Shown piece by piece: positions 1 to 5,811 of a stretch of DNA of 5,811 nucleotides. Every line of letters begins with the position of its first letter. The stretch's first letter is position 1. The stretch is taken from the NCBI GenBank assembly GCA_947372575.1, contig CANBUF010000143.1:1-5811 (forward strand), read 5' to 3'. Origin of the DNA: Alcaligenaceae bacterium. Lineage in GTDB: Bacteria; Pseudomonadota; Gammaproteobacteria; Burkholderiales; Burkholderiaceae. A program made the position numbers and the translations under genes. A model generated the notes under the pieces. That model saw nothing but the letters and a program-made list of their open reading frames with translations. It was not told the origin of the DNA and did not search any database.

Positions 1-2
1 TT

Positions 3-1118
3 GGTGCGGCGAATCCCCCAGGCGCCGCCAAAGTCATTGCAAAACTCGCCAGGCGCCTTGGCCTGCATGATTTAAAAATCGGGGTGGTCTACGGCGATGA
101 TGTACGCGACAGGCTCAATCTCGACACACATGAAGTCTACGAGGCTGATACCGGACTGGACATGGGCGGTGGAGACGTGGTCTCGGCCAATGCTTATCTG
201 TCGGCCAGGCCGATTGTGGATGCGCTCAAGGCCGGAGCGCAGGTAGTCGTCACTGGGCGCACAGGCGATCCTTGCCTGGCACTTGCACCGCTGATTCATT
301 ATTTTGGCTGGGCGTATGACGATTGGGCCCGACTCGCCGTCGGGGCGACTGCCGGACATTTGCTCGAATGTGGTGCGCAGCTGACAGGTGGTTATTACTA
401 TGACCCTGGTTTTAAAGATATTCCTGATCCTGCCAATATTGGTTTCCCGATTGCCGAGGTCACCGCAGAGGGGGGCCTGGTAGTCACTAAAGCCCGGAGC
501 ACGGGCGGAGTCGTTAACGCGCAGATTGTGAAAGAACAATTACTGTACGAAATTCATGATCCGCAACATTACATTACGCCGGATGTGATTCTGGATTTTT
601 CAGAGGTGACTATCACCGAAATTGGTAAAGATCGCGTCCAGATCCAAGGGGTGAAAGGCAAACCCGCACCTGTCACGATTAAGGCAACGGTCTGCTTCGA
701 TGGCGGTTGGCTGGGCGAGGGAGAAATTTCTTATGCGGGTCCGAATTGCCGGGCACGGGCGCGTGCTGCTGCTGATGTTTTGCTCGAACGGCTCAAAATT
801 CGCAAGCTCGATGTCCAGGCGCGGGTGGACCTGATTGGTGTGTCCAGTGTGCATGACGGTGATAGTGGTAATAATTGGCGTGCCTCAGCAGCCGAACCAG
901 ATGATATCCGTGTCAGGCTTGCTGTTTCGGCACGTACCCAGGACGATGCAGATCAGGCTGCACGCGAAGCGCTTGCACTGTATTGCTGTGGGCCGGCCGG
1001 AGGAGGTGGTGTTCGCTGGCGCACGACTCCACGGATCCGAACCCAATCCTATCTGATGTTGCCCAGTGATTTGTCACCGGGTTGCATTGTTCATACCGCA
1101 AAGGAGCTTTCAGCATGA
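3..1118 (+). CDS. AtuA-family (DUF1446-type) protein, 5' end missing
   Basis: The reading frame is open from the left edge to TGA at 1116-1118, giving 371 visible residues. The true start lies upstream, because the first visible residues (GAANPPGAA, from base 3) match the conserved Asn-Pro region that sits about 100 residues into family members. A GTG at 84 is therefore internal. Family hallmarks are in order: TGRTGDP (252-272), AGHLLECGAQLTGG (351-392), YEIHDP (546-563), GEGEISYAGP (714-743) and a C-terminal Gly-rich GPAGGGG stretch near 990. The family is named after AtuA of the Pseudomonas acyclic terpene (citronellol/geraniol) utilisation cluster, but its reaction is not firmly established. 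Nothing here points to terpenes in particular. It is probably cytoplasmic, with no signal peptide or membrane segment visible. It overlaps the next gene by 4 bp, so the two products are likely made together and may form one complex. Family assignment is firm; function is open. Confidence 0.9.
   Translation, partial: GAANPPGAAKVIAKLARRLGLHDLKIGVVYGDDVRDRLNLDTHEVYEADTGLDMGGGDVVSANAYLSARPIVDALKAGAQVVVTGRTGDPCLALAPLIHYFGWAYDDWARLAVGATAGHLLECGAQLTGGYYYDPGFKDIPDPANIGFPIAEVTAEGGLVVTKARSTGGVVNAQIVKEQLLYEIHDPQHYITPDVILDFSEVTITEIGKDRVQIQGVKGKPAPVTIKATVCFDGGWLGEGEISYAGPNCRARARAAADVLLERLKIRKLDVQARVDLIGVSSVHDGDSGNNWRASAAEPDDIRVRLAVSARTQDDADQAAREALALYCCGPAGGGGVRWRTTPRIRTQSYLMLPSDLSPGCIVHTAKELSA
1101..1106 (+). 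promoter_or_regulatory. Shine-Dalgarno for the small AtuA-associated gene
   Basis: AAGGAG lies 8 bases before the ATG at 1115, inside the end of the AtuA-family gene. It decides the start against an in-frame upstream ATG at 1082, which would add 11 residues unlike the family and would overlap the upstream gene further. Confidence 0.8.
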
Positions 1119-1507
1119 AACAGAGCATCCCTCAGGTCGCGCCCGATGCGCTTTCTGATGCGCTGGTCACGGTAGCGCTACATCGTGTTGCGCATGGGCG
1201 GGCAGGAGACAAAGGCAATCGTTTAAATGTCAGCATCATGCCCTACGATCCAGCCGTTTTTGCCTGGCTGACCGACCAGCTGACTGAGCCGCGTGTGCTG
1301 GCGCTCTTTGCTCACCGTGGCGCTTCAATGGTCAAACGCTATGACTTGCCCTTACTTCCTGCCTTGAACTTCGTGATCGATGATGTCCTAGAGGGCGGGG
1401 TAAACGGCAGTCTGAATCTGGATGGTCACGGCAAAACCAACTCCTATCTTTTGTTAGCAATGCCAGTTCAGGTTCCGGCAAAATTTGTCAGACAGTCTGA
1501 TTCATGA
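1115..1507 (+). CDS. AtuA-associated ferredoxin-fold protein
   Basis: A 130-residue protein. The start at 1115 is chosen because it has AAGGAG 8 bases upstream and forms an ATGA overlap with the stop of the preceding gene, a classic translational-coupling arrangement. Residues 28-38 read GRAGDKGNRLN, matching the (R/A)SGDKGN signature of the AtuA C-terminal ferredoxin-like domain. Further matches are an Arg-Val-rich segment ending in a KRYDLP-type motif, the ALNF motif, and a closing segment with LDGHGK and LLAMP. In many relatives this domain is fused to the C-terminus of a longer AtuA protein; here it is a separate gene. It has no cysteine cluster, so the ferredoxin name refers to fold and not to an iron-sulfur centre. 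It is probably a cytoplasmic partner of the AtuA protein. The assignment rests on motif recall; the reaction is unknown. Confidence 0.85.
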   Translation: MKQSIPQVAPDALSDALVTVALHRVAHGRAGDKGNRLNVSIMPYDPAVFAWLTDQLTEPRVLALFAHRGASMVKRYDLPLLPALNFVIDDVLEGGVNGSLNLDGHGKTNSYLLLAMPVQVPAKFVRQSDS

Positions 1508-1517
1508 TGCATCATCT

Positions 1518-1525
1518 GGAGGGGG
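1518..1525 (+). promoter_or_regulatory. Shine-Dalgarno for the Bug-family gene
   Basis: GGAGGGGG ends 7 bases before the ATG at 1533. It supports that start over the longer in-frame ATG at 1485, which would place 16 extra, non-signal-like residues before the secretion signal. Confidence 0.8.
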
Positions 1526-1532
1526 AATACAT

Positions 1533-2534
1533 ATGTTCAAGTCTGTCATGAAAATCAGACGTCTGCTAATTTGTTTGCCAGTGCTCGTGTATGTAGCTTG
1601 CGCGGCAATCCCTGCGCAGGCTCAAGTCAAATCCTGGCCTGAACGGTCAGTGCGTATCGTTGTTCCTGCCCCACCTGGCAGTGCTCCTGACGCACTGGCT
1701 CGATTGCTTGGCCAGAAACTTTCCGAAATATGGGCCCAGTCAGTGACCGTTGAAAATATTGTCGGTGCCTCAGGCAATATTGGTACGGATCGCGTCGCGA
1801 AGGCCGCACCGGACGGTTATACACTTTTGTTCAATACCCTTGGGCCGATCGCGGTGAACTACACACTGTTTGATGGAAAGTTGCCCTACGATCCAGTCAA
1901 GGATCTGGCGCCCATTAGTCTGATGGCAAAGATGCCTAACCTTATTACTGTTAGTGCAAGTTCACCGTTCCATAGCCTCAAAGAACTGATCGATGCAGCC
2001 AAGAAGGATCCGGGTAAATTTAGATTCGGGACGGCAGGGCCAGGCACCACGCAGCATTTGACCGGTGAGCTACTGAACTTGCGCGCGGGGATTCAGATGA
2101 CGAGCGTCCCGTACAAGTCTAGTGCGCAAATGACGACGGATGGCATTGGCGGACAGATTGAAGTCCTGATTCATAACGCTCCCGTTCTGTTGCCACACAT
2201 GCAGGCAGGGACTTTGCGTGCGCTTGCCGTCACGAGTAACCAGCGTACGTCAGCTGCAGCAGATGTCCCGACGATGTCAGAAGCGGGGGTGGCTGATTTT
2301 GAAATTACTGCCTGGTTTGGTCTGATGGCGCCTGGAGGGGCTCCTGCTGCGCTCGTACAAAAAATCTCTGCCGATGTTGCACGAGTCGTCGCGATGCCTG
2401 ATGTCAGGAATCGCATTCTCGCGCAGGCGAGTGAGCCGATTTCCATGACGCCTAAAGAGTATGCGGAATTCATTCAGTCTGAAATTCAAAAGTGGAACAC
2501 TGTCATCAAGCAGGCAAATATTCAGTCCGAATAA
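1533..2534 (+). CDS. Bug-family (TctC-like) periplasmic solute-binding protein
   Basis: A 333-residue precursor, typical in length for Bug receptors. The start has a strong GGAGGGGG upstream and leads directly into a signal peptide: basic MKIRR, hydrophobic core at about 11-26, and an AQA cleavage motif (residues 28-30) before QVKSWP. An ATG at 1548 is a second possible start inside the same leader. Mature-protein hallmarks are the SWPERSVRIVVP first strand (34-45), ENIVGASGNIGTD (74-86), AAPDGYTLL (91-99), LPYDPVKDLAPIS and, late in the protein, DVPTMSEAGV followed by a WFGLMAPGGAP segment. The usual GGGTD near the ligand site reads GSAPD (49-53), so ligand contacts may differ. Family members bind carboxylates or related small molecules in the periplasm for tripartite tricarboxylate transporters, and many are orphans. 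No tctA or tctB partner is present here. The gene follows the AtuA pair by 25 bp, so it is likely co-transcribed. Ligand unknown. Confidence 0.92.
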   Translation: MFKSVMKIRRLLICLPVLVYVACAAIPAQAQVKSWPERSVRIVVPAPPGSAPDALARLLGQKLSEIWAQSVTVENIVGASGNIGTDRVAKAAPDGYTLLFNTLGPIAVNYTLFDGKLPYDPVKDLAPISLMAKMPNLITVSASSPFHSLKELIDAAKKDPGKFRFGTAGPGTTQHLTGELLNLRAGIQMTSVPYKSSAQMTTDGIGGQIEVLIHNAPVLLPHMQAGTLRALAVTSNQRTSAAADVPTMSEAGVADFEITAWFGLMAPGGAPAALVQKISADVARVVAMPDVRNRILAQASEPISMTPKEYAEFIQSEIQKWNTVIKQANIQSE

Positions 2535-2560
2535 TAGCTAAATATTCAGTCCGAATAATA
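2516..2560. repeat. Two-copy tandem repeat, 24-bp period
   Basis: Bases 2516-2536 recur without a mismatch at 2540-2560: 21 identical bases at a 24-base offset, with 3-base spacer GCT. The first copy encodes the Bug protein's last residues (NIQSE) and its TAA stop at 2532-2534. The second copy lies in the gap before the dehydrogenase gene. Each copy carries the dyad TATTC-AGTCC-GAATA (2519-2533 and 2543-2557). The period is eight codons, so the copied codons stay in frame after the stop, where a second stop (TAG at 2535-2537) also lies. The simplest reading is a recent slippage duplication; an operator role for the paired dyads is possible but unsupported. Confidence 0.9.
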
Positions 2561-2563
2561 TCC

Positions 2564-2568
2564 AAGGA
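2564..2568 (+). promoter_or_regulatory. Shine-Dalgarno for the dehydrogenase gene
   Basis: AAGGA ends 5 bases before the ATG at 2574. The site lies just after the second copy of the 24-bp-period repeat. Confidence 0.65.
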
Positions 2569-2573
2569 TACCG

Positions 2574-3482
2574 ATGATCATTTCAGAAACGCGGATCAGC
2601 TTTATCGGGATTGGCGCGATGGGTTGCCCTATGGCAGCCTGTTTGCTGCGTAATGGGTTTAACGTGACGGTCTTCGATATATCGACGGCACGCACAGAAG
2701 CCTTTGTGGCGCTTCATGGAGGTCAGGCCGCTTCTTGTATACAGTCTGCTTGCGCTCAGGCGGATGTCATTGTCATGATTTTGCCAAATAGTCATGTTGT
2801 GCAACAAGTTCTGTTTGGGCCTGAGGGTATTGCACCAGTATTGAAAGCGGGTGTGTTTGTGATTGACATGACCTCAGGTGTGCCGACTGTCACGGCGGGG
2901 TTGAACAGGAGACTCGCTGATCAGGAGGTTGTTTTCTTTGATGCGCCGGTATCGGGTGCAGTGGCGCGCGCACAGGCAGGGGACCTCACCATCATGGTTG
3001 GTGGACAGGACCATGAGGTTGAGCCAGTCCTGCCTGTCCTGAACGCCATGGGAACTGTCACACGGACCGGAGCCATCGGGAGTGGTGATGCCATGAAGGC
3101 GTTGAACAATCTTGTTTCCTGTGGAGGATATTTAATCGGAATTGAAGCGTTGTTGATTGGGTCGCGTTTTGGCCTCGACCCAGACAAGATGCTATCGGTA
3201 CTGAATAGTTCTACAGGGATGAATAACAGTACTCAGAAAAAATTCGGACAGTATGTGCTTTCACGCAAATTTGACTCAGGATTCCCGATTCATATGATGC
3301 TTAAGGACTTGAATAATGCAACAGATATGGCACACGAGCTCGGTGTGACGACACCATTTTCCCAGTTGTGCCGTGATTTATGGGCCGGTGCTTCGATGAT
3401 GCTTGGGCCTGAGGTGGATCACACTGCAGTCACATGGTTGAGTGAGGCGATGGCGGGAAGTCAAATCCGTACCGCTGAATAA
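2574..3482 (+). CDS. NAD(P)-dependent beta-hydroxyacid dehydrogenase (3-hydroxyisobutyrate dehydrogenase type)
   Basis: A 302-residue soluble protein, normal length for the family. The Rossmann dinucleotide loop reads GIGAMGCPMA (12-21). The second strand ends in VFD (33-35); an Asp here usually contacts the adenosine ribose and favours NAD over NADP. The substrate-site signature DAPVSGAVARAQAGDL spans 123-138. The catalytic lysine is K175 in GSGDAMKALNN, followed by N179. The C-terminal helical domain carries the KDLNNA motif typical of the family. Members oxidise or reduce 3-hydroxy acids and semialdehydes (3-hydroxyisobutyrate, tartronate semialdehyde, threonate and others); the exact substrate cannot be assigned. 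All catalytic residues are present. It sits 39 bp after the Bug gene, in the same direction, and is probably the last gene of that transcript. It is a plausible catabolic enzyme for a compound handled by the neighbouring AtuA and transport genes (inference). Confidence 0.92.
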   Translation: MIISETRISFIGIGAMGCPMAACLLRNGFNVTVFDISTARTEAFVALHGGQAASCIQSACAQADVIVMILPNSHVVQQVLFGPEGIAPVLKAGVFVIDMTSGVPTVTAGLNRRLADQEVVFFDAPVSGAVARAQAGDLTIMVGGQDHEVEPVLPVLNAMGTVTRTGAIGSGDAMKALNNLVSCGGYLIGIEALLIGSRFGLDPDKMLSVLNSSTGMNNSTQKKFGQYVLSRKFDSGFPIHMMLKDLNNATDMAHELGVTTPFSQLCRDLWAGASMMLGPEVDHTAVTWLSEAMAGSQIRTAE

Positions 3483-3515
3483 TTTGTTTCAGCCCACACA
3501 CTACGTCCAAATGAA

Positions 3516-3536
3516 GCCCCTGAACTCACCTGGGGC
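3516..3536 (+). terminator. Possible weak terminator or attenuator hairpin
   Basis: GCCCC at 3516-3520 can pair with GGGGC at 3532-3536 around an 11-base loop, 33 bases after the dehydrogenase stop. The following sequence is A/T-rich, but its only T-run is TTTT at 3544-3547, well separated from the stem. This makes a classic intrinsic terminator doubtful. The rest of the 93-bp gap (3483-3575) shows no convincing -35/-10 pair. Confidence 0.25.
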
Positions 3537-3564
3537 CGATAAATTTTCAATGTATCTAAGGTAT

Positions 3565-3570
3565 AGGAGA
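3565..3570 (+). promoter_or_regulatory. Shine-Dalgarno for the ABC solute-binding-protein gene
   Basis: AGGAGA ends 5 bases before the ATG at 3576, which opens directly into a signal peptide. Confidence 0.75.
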
Positions 3571-3575
3571 CAAGA

Positions 3576-4580
3576 ATGAAAAATAAATTTACAGCGATTG
3601 CAGTATTGGCAGGCCTGATATTGACGAGTGTCGCGCGCGCAGAGGTCAGTGAAGTCAAGGTCCCACTTGGTGCGGGTGGTTTTGGCTTTTTACCGCTCTA
3701 CGTAATGAAAACACATCATCTGATTGAAAAGCATGCCGAACAGGCGGGTGTTCAAGTCAAGGTGAACTGGTCCAATATTGGTGGTCCCTCTGGAATGATT
3801 GATGCCTTACTTTCAGGTTCGGCAGATTTTATTTCTGCAGGACCTCCATCCTTTCTGATTTTGTGGGATAAGACCAAGGGCAATGCGAACGTAAAAGGCG
3901 TGGCCTCGATGAGTTCAATCCCCATGCGCTTGAATACGCGTTCTGAGAACCTTCGATCCATAGATGACTTAAAGGCGGGTGACAAAATCGCCGTGACATC
4001 CGTCAAGTCCTCCATCCCTTCAATTGTCATGCAAATGTATGCGGTACAAAAGTATGGTCGTGATCAGGCATTCCGGTTTGATCCGTTTACTGTCACGATG
4101 AATCATTCTGATGCAGCTGCTGCATTGCTCTCAGGTACGACGATTACTGGACACTTCGCCTCTGCGCCTCTTGATCAGCGTGAGCTGAAAGTCCCGGGGG
4201 TACGCACCATCATGAATACTGATGATGTGATGGGTGGATCGACGACCTTCACAATGATTTCTGCAACGCAGAAATTTCATGATCAGAATCCCAAGGTCTA
4301 TGGTGCCTTTGTGAGTGCCCTCAAGGAGGCGCAGGACATGATCTTGCAGGACAAGCCTGGTGCCGTGAAGATACTGCTTGAATCAATGGGAGGAGCCAAT
4401 GCAGGCTCTGCCGAGGACATGATGGCGATATTGAATGATCCAACTACAAAATACACGGTCACACCAGAAAACGTAATGAAATACGCAGCCTTTATGAAAG
4501 AGATTGGCTCGCTCAAAAACAAGCCCGCCTCAATTGACGAGCTGTTTTTTAAAGGTGCAGACGTTTCGGGTGGGAATTAA
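3576..4580 (+). CDS. NitT/TauT-type ABC transporter periplasmic solute-binding protein (SsuA/TauA-like)
   Basis: A 334-residue precursor with a clear signal peptide: MKNK, hydrophobic core 6-18, and a VARA cleavage motif at 19-22 before EVSEVKV. The mature protein follows the NMT1/SsuA pattern. GFGFLPLYVMKTHHLIEK (35-52) is the usual first-strand and helix pair, followed by GGPSGMIDALLSGSADF (69-85) and the linked LWDKTKGN (96-103). Later come LNTRSENLRSIDDLKAGDKIAV (119-140), KFHDQNPKVYGAF (233-245) and a closing SLKNKPASIDELFF (312-325). It captures the ligand in the periplasm and delivers it to the membrane permease. The permease and ATPase genes adjoin on the opposite strand and are of the matching family. 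Relatives carry sulfonates, taurine, nitrate, thiamine precursors or aromatic acids, so the ligand is unknown. The 93-bp gap before it leaves open whether it has its own promoter or is read from the upstream run. Confidence 0.9.
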   Translation: MKNKFTAIAVLAGLILTSVARAEVSEVKVPLGAGGFGFLPLYVMKTHHLIEKHAEQAGVQVKVNWSNIGGPSGMIDALLSGSADFISAGPPSFLILWDKTKGNANVKGVASMSSIPMRLNTRSENLRSIDDLKAGDKIAVTSVKSSIPSIVMQMYAVQKYGRDQAFRFDPFTVTMNHSDAAAALLSGTTITGHFASAPLDQRELKVPGVRTIMNTDDVMGGSTTFTMISATQKFHDQNPKVYGAFVSALKEAQDMILQDKPGAVKILLESMGGANAGSAEDMMAILNDPTTKYTVTPENVMKYAAFMKEIGSLKNKPASIDELFFKGADVSGGN

Positions 4581-5459
4581 TCAGAGTTGCATCCCCCATT
4601 TTCGAATCGTTAGCTTTTCAATGACCTTGAAAATACAGTTCTCTACAATCAGGCCGATGAAAATCACCATGAATAGCCCAGCAAATACGCTGGGTATTTC
4701 AAGCTGGTTTTTGTTTTCATAAATAAACCAGCCCAGTCCTCCGGAACCGGAGCTCACTCCGAATACAAGTTCGGCGGCAATCAATGTTCGCCAGGCAAAC
4801 GCCCAGCCAATTTTAAGTCCTGCCAAAATGCTCGGAAACGCTGCCGGAATTAATATGTGCCACACGTAAGCAAAACCCGTCAGCCCATAATTGCGTCCCA
4901 CCATACGCATGGTGAGCGAAACCGACATAAAACCTGAATGGGTATTGAGGGCGACGGCCCACAGCACGGAGTGTATCAACACAAAAATTAAACTGCCTTC
5001 GCCCAGACCAAACCAGATCAGTGCCAGTGGTAAGAGAGCAATAGCAGGTAGTGGGTTAAACATCGAAGTCAATGTTTCGAGTATGTCGTTACCCACGCGC
5101 GAGGTGATCGCAAAGACTGTGAGCAAGGTCGCCAGTACGATACCGCATGCATATCCCACTAACAGCACCCGGATGGATGTCCAGGCTTTTCCGAGGAGTC
5201 CGCCAGACAAAATGCCTGTATAGAGTGCGCGCATCGTTTCCGTAAAGGTGGGAAATAACAGACCATTGTCGAGGATGACGGCATAGAGTTGCCAGATGCT
5301 CGCAAGAACGATTAGGAGCAGGATGCGTCGTAGCGCGGTGTTATTGGTAAGTCTCTCCATGGAGGAGAGTGGTTTTTCAACAATCCCGACCGCTGCATAG
5401 GGTTGAGGTTCCAGATAGATTTCAGGACGTTCAACGATGCCATGTGCTGGATTACTCAT
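4581..5459 (-). CDS. NitT/TauT-type ABC transporter permease (SsuC/TauC-like)
   Basis: A 292-residue inner-membrane protein of the binding-protein-dependent permease family. The start at 5459 has GAGGTG 4 bases upstream and overlaps the ATPase stop; the open frame continues to 5750 only as a shadow of the ATPase gene. Met34 (ATG at 5360) is a weaker alternative because a pyrimidine-rich CTCTCCTCC precedes it. Residues 1-42 form a polar tail, longer than usual for SsuC-like proteins. About six membrane segments follow, near 43-63, 94-118, 126-150, 155-174, 206-228 and 255-277. The cytoplasmic coupling loop before and into the fifth segment keeps G192, I202, P205 and the PAAFPSILAGLK stretch, but the EAA positions read MVG (186-188). 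It ends with a KWGM-type tail. It should form the channel with the adjoining ATPase and receive ligand from the solute-binding protein encoded convergently. Confidence 0.9.
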   Translation of the reverse strand: MSNPAHGIVERPEIYLEPQPYAAVGIVEKPLSSMERLTNNTALRRILLLIVLASIWQLYAVILDNGLLFPTFTETMRALYTGILSGGLLGKAWTSIRVLLVGYACGIVLATLLTVFAITSRVGNDILETLTSMFNPLPAIALLPLALIWFGLGEGSLIFVLIHSVLWAVALNTHSGFMSVSLTMRMVGRNYGLTGFAYVWHILIPAAFPSILAGLKIGWAFAWRTLIAAELVFGVSSGSGGLGWFIYENKNQLEIPSVFAGLFMVIFIGLIVENCIFKVIEKLTIRKWGMQL

Positions 5460-5811
5460 GGAACACCTCGACTTGCGACTGGCTGGATTCGACAAAAAGC
5501 ATATTATTGATCTTTTCTTCAAGCTCTTGCTGGAGGTGTGTGTGTTGGTTCTCACGTGCCAAGCTGTTGAGTTCGGCTTTGACCTGGCCCGGGTGCGGTG
5601 TGAGCAGCAGGATACGACTGCCGACCCGGATGGCTTCTGCAATCGAGTGGGTGACAAACAGCACTGTGAAATGCGTGTCATCCCAGAGTCGCAACAATTC
5701 ATCCTGCATCTTGCGACGGGTGAGTGCATCGAGTGCGGCAAACGGTTCATCCATCAGAAGAATGGCAGGCTCCATGGCCATACCTCTTGCGATCGACACG
5801 CGTTGCTTCAT
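5452..5811 (-). CDS. NitT/TauT-type ABC transporter ATP-binding protein (SsuB/TauB-like), 5' end missing
   Basis: Only the C-terminal 119 residues are in the window; the gene continues past the right edge, and family members are about 250-270 residues. The first visible codons read MKQRVSIARGM, the segment right after the LSGG signature, so this Met is internal and not the start. The Walker A motif and most of the signature lie outside. Visible motifs, numbered from this Met, are Walker B LLMDEP (18-23, D21 and E22), the D-loop AALD (25-28) and the switch His55 in VTHSIAEA. The tail with ILLLTPHPGQVKAEL is typical of SsuB/TauB-like subunits. The protein hydrolyses ATP at the cytoplasmic face to drive import. 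Its stop (5454-5452) overlaps the permease start by 8 bp (ATGAGTAA), so the two are translationally coupled. Confidence 0.92.
   Translation of the reverse strand: MKQRVSIARGMAMEPAILLMDEPFAALDALTRRKMQDELLRLWDDTHFTVLFVTHSIAEAIRVGSRILLLTPHPGQVKAELNSLARENQHTHLQQELEEKINNMLFVESSQSQVEVFHE
5464..5469 (-). promoter_or_regulatory. Shine-Dalgarno for the permease gene
   Basis: On the minus strand GAGGTG lies 4 bases before the ATG at 5459-5457, inside the 3' end of the ATPase gene. It supports the start at Met1 over Met34. Confidence 0.7.

Noticed and set aside
72..539. Minus-strand open frame opposite the AtuA-family gene
   Set aside because: The plus-strand frame carries clear family motifs through this whole stretch; the minus frame shows none.
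1504..1515. Perfect 12-bp palindrome ATGATGCATCAT at the stop of the small AtuA-associated gene
   Set aside because: About one such palindrome is expected by chance in a window of this size. It has no loop for a stable RNA hairpin and no second copy.
1553..1603. Lipoprotein signal in the Bug leader around Cys23
   Set aside because: The residues before the cysteine (YVA) lack the Leu-type -3 position of a lipobox, and a good AQA cleavage site follows.
3484..3560. Promoter for the ABC solute-binding-protein gene (TTGTTT at 3484 or TATCTA near 3553)
   Set aside because: Neither element has a partner at 16-18 base spacing, so no promoter can be supported, although one may exist in a non-consensus form.
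4568..4612. Possible bidirectional terminator over the convergent stop codons (TGGG pairing with CCCA, then TTTT)
   Set aside because: Only four pairs can form over a 19-base or longer loop, so the hairpin would be too weak to call.
4891..5223. Plus-strand open frame opposite the permease gene
   Set aside because: It has no family resemblance and is fully opposite a well-supported gene; a shadow frame.
5353..5369. Inverted repeat CTCTCC-N5-GGAGAG inside the permease gene
   Set aside because: It lies within coding sequence, is short, and is not next to a used start or a T-run; best explained as coincidence.

Overview
This looks like a piece of a catabolic gene cluster from a betaproteobacterium, most likely order Burkholderiales and perhaps an Alcaligenaceae-type genome. 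The reasons are a Bug-family (TctC-like) periplasmic receptor with no membrane partner beside it, an AtuA-family gene pair, a 3-hydroxyisobutyrate-dehydrogenase-type enzyme and a NitT/TauT-type ABC transporter, all packed together at moderate G+C (roughly half by eye). The taxonomic reading is inference from gene content. No RNA gene, CRISPR array, insertion sequence, phage gene or origin is visible.

Bases 3-3482, plus strand: a tightly packed run of four genes. It starts with an AtuA-family (DUF1446-type) protein whose 5' end lies outside the window. A 4-bp ATGA overlap leads to a small AtuA-associated ferredoxin-fold protein (1115-1507). A secreted Bug-type solute-binding protein (1533-2534) and an NAD(P)-dependent beta-hydroxyacid dehydrogenase (2574-3482) follow. 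Gaps are -4, 25 and 39 bp and each internal start has a good Shine-Dalgarno sequence, so the four are probably one transcript. The 39-bp gap contains a fresh-looking 24-bp-period tandem duplication that copies the last codons and stop of the Bug gene.

Bases 3483-3575: a 93-bp gap with a weak hairpin and no convincing promoter, followed by a NitT/TauT (SsuA/TauA-like) ABC solute-binding protein (3576-4580, plus strand).

Bases 4581-5811, minus strand: the ABC permease (4581-5459) and the 3' part of its ATPase gene (5452-5811, running off the right edge). The ATPase gene is upstream and overlaps the permease start by 8 bp. The permease and solute-binding-protein genes converge with no base between their stop codons.

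Working model (inference): an ABC importer, and possibly a Bug-dependent carrier encoded elsewhere, brings in an organic acid or sulfonate-like compound. The AtuA pair and the dehydrogenase then act on it or on a branched or hydroxylated intermediate. The substrate cannot be read from the sequence. No feature here is clearly a new kind of system. The most unusual points are the split AtuA pair, two unrelated solute-binding proteins in one short cluster, the zero-gap convergence inside one transporter, and the tandem repeat.
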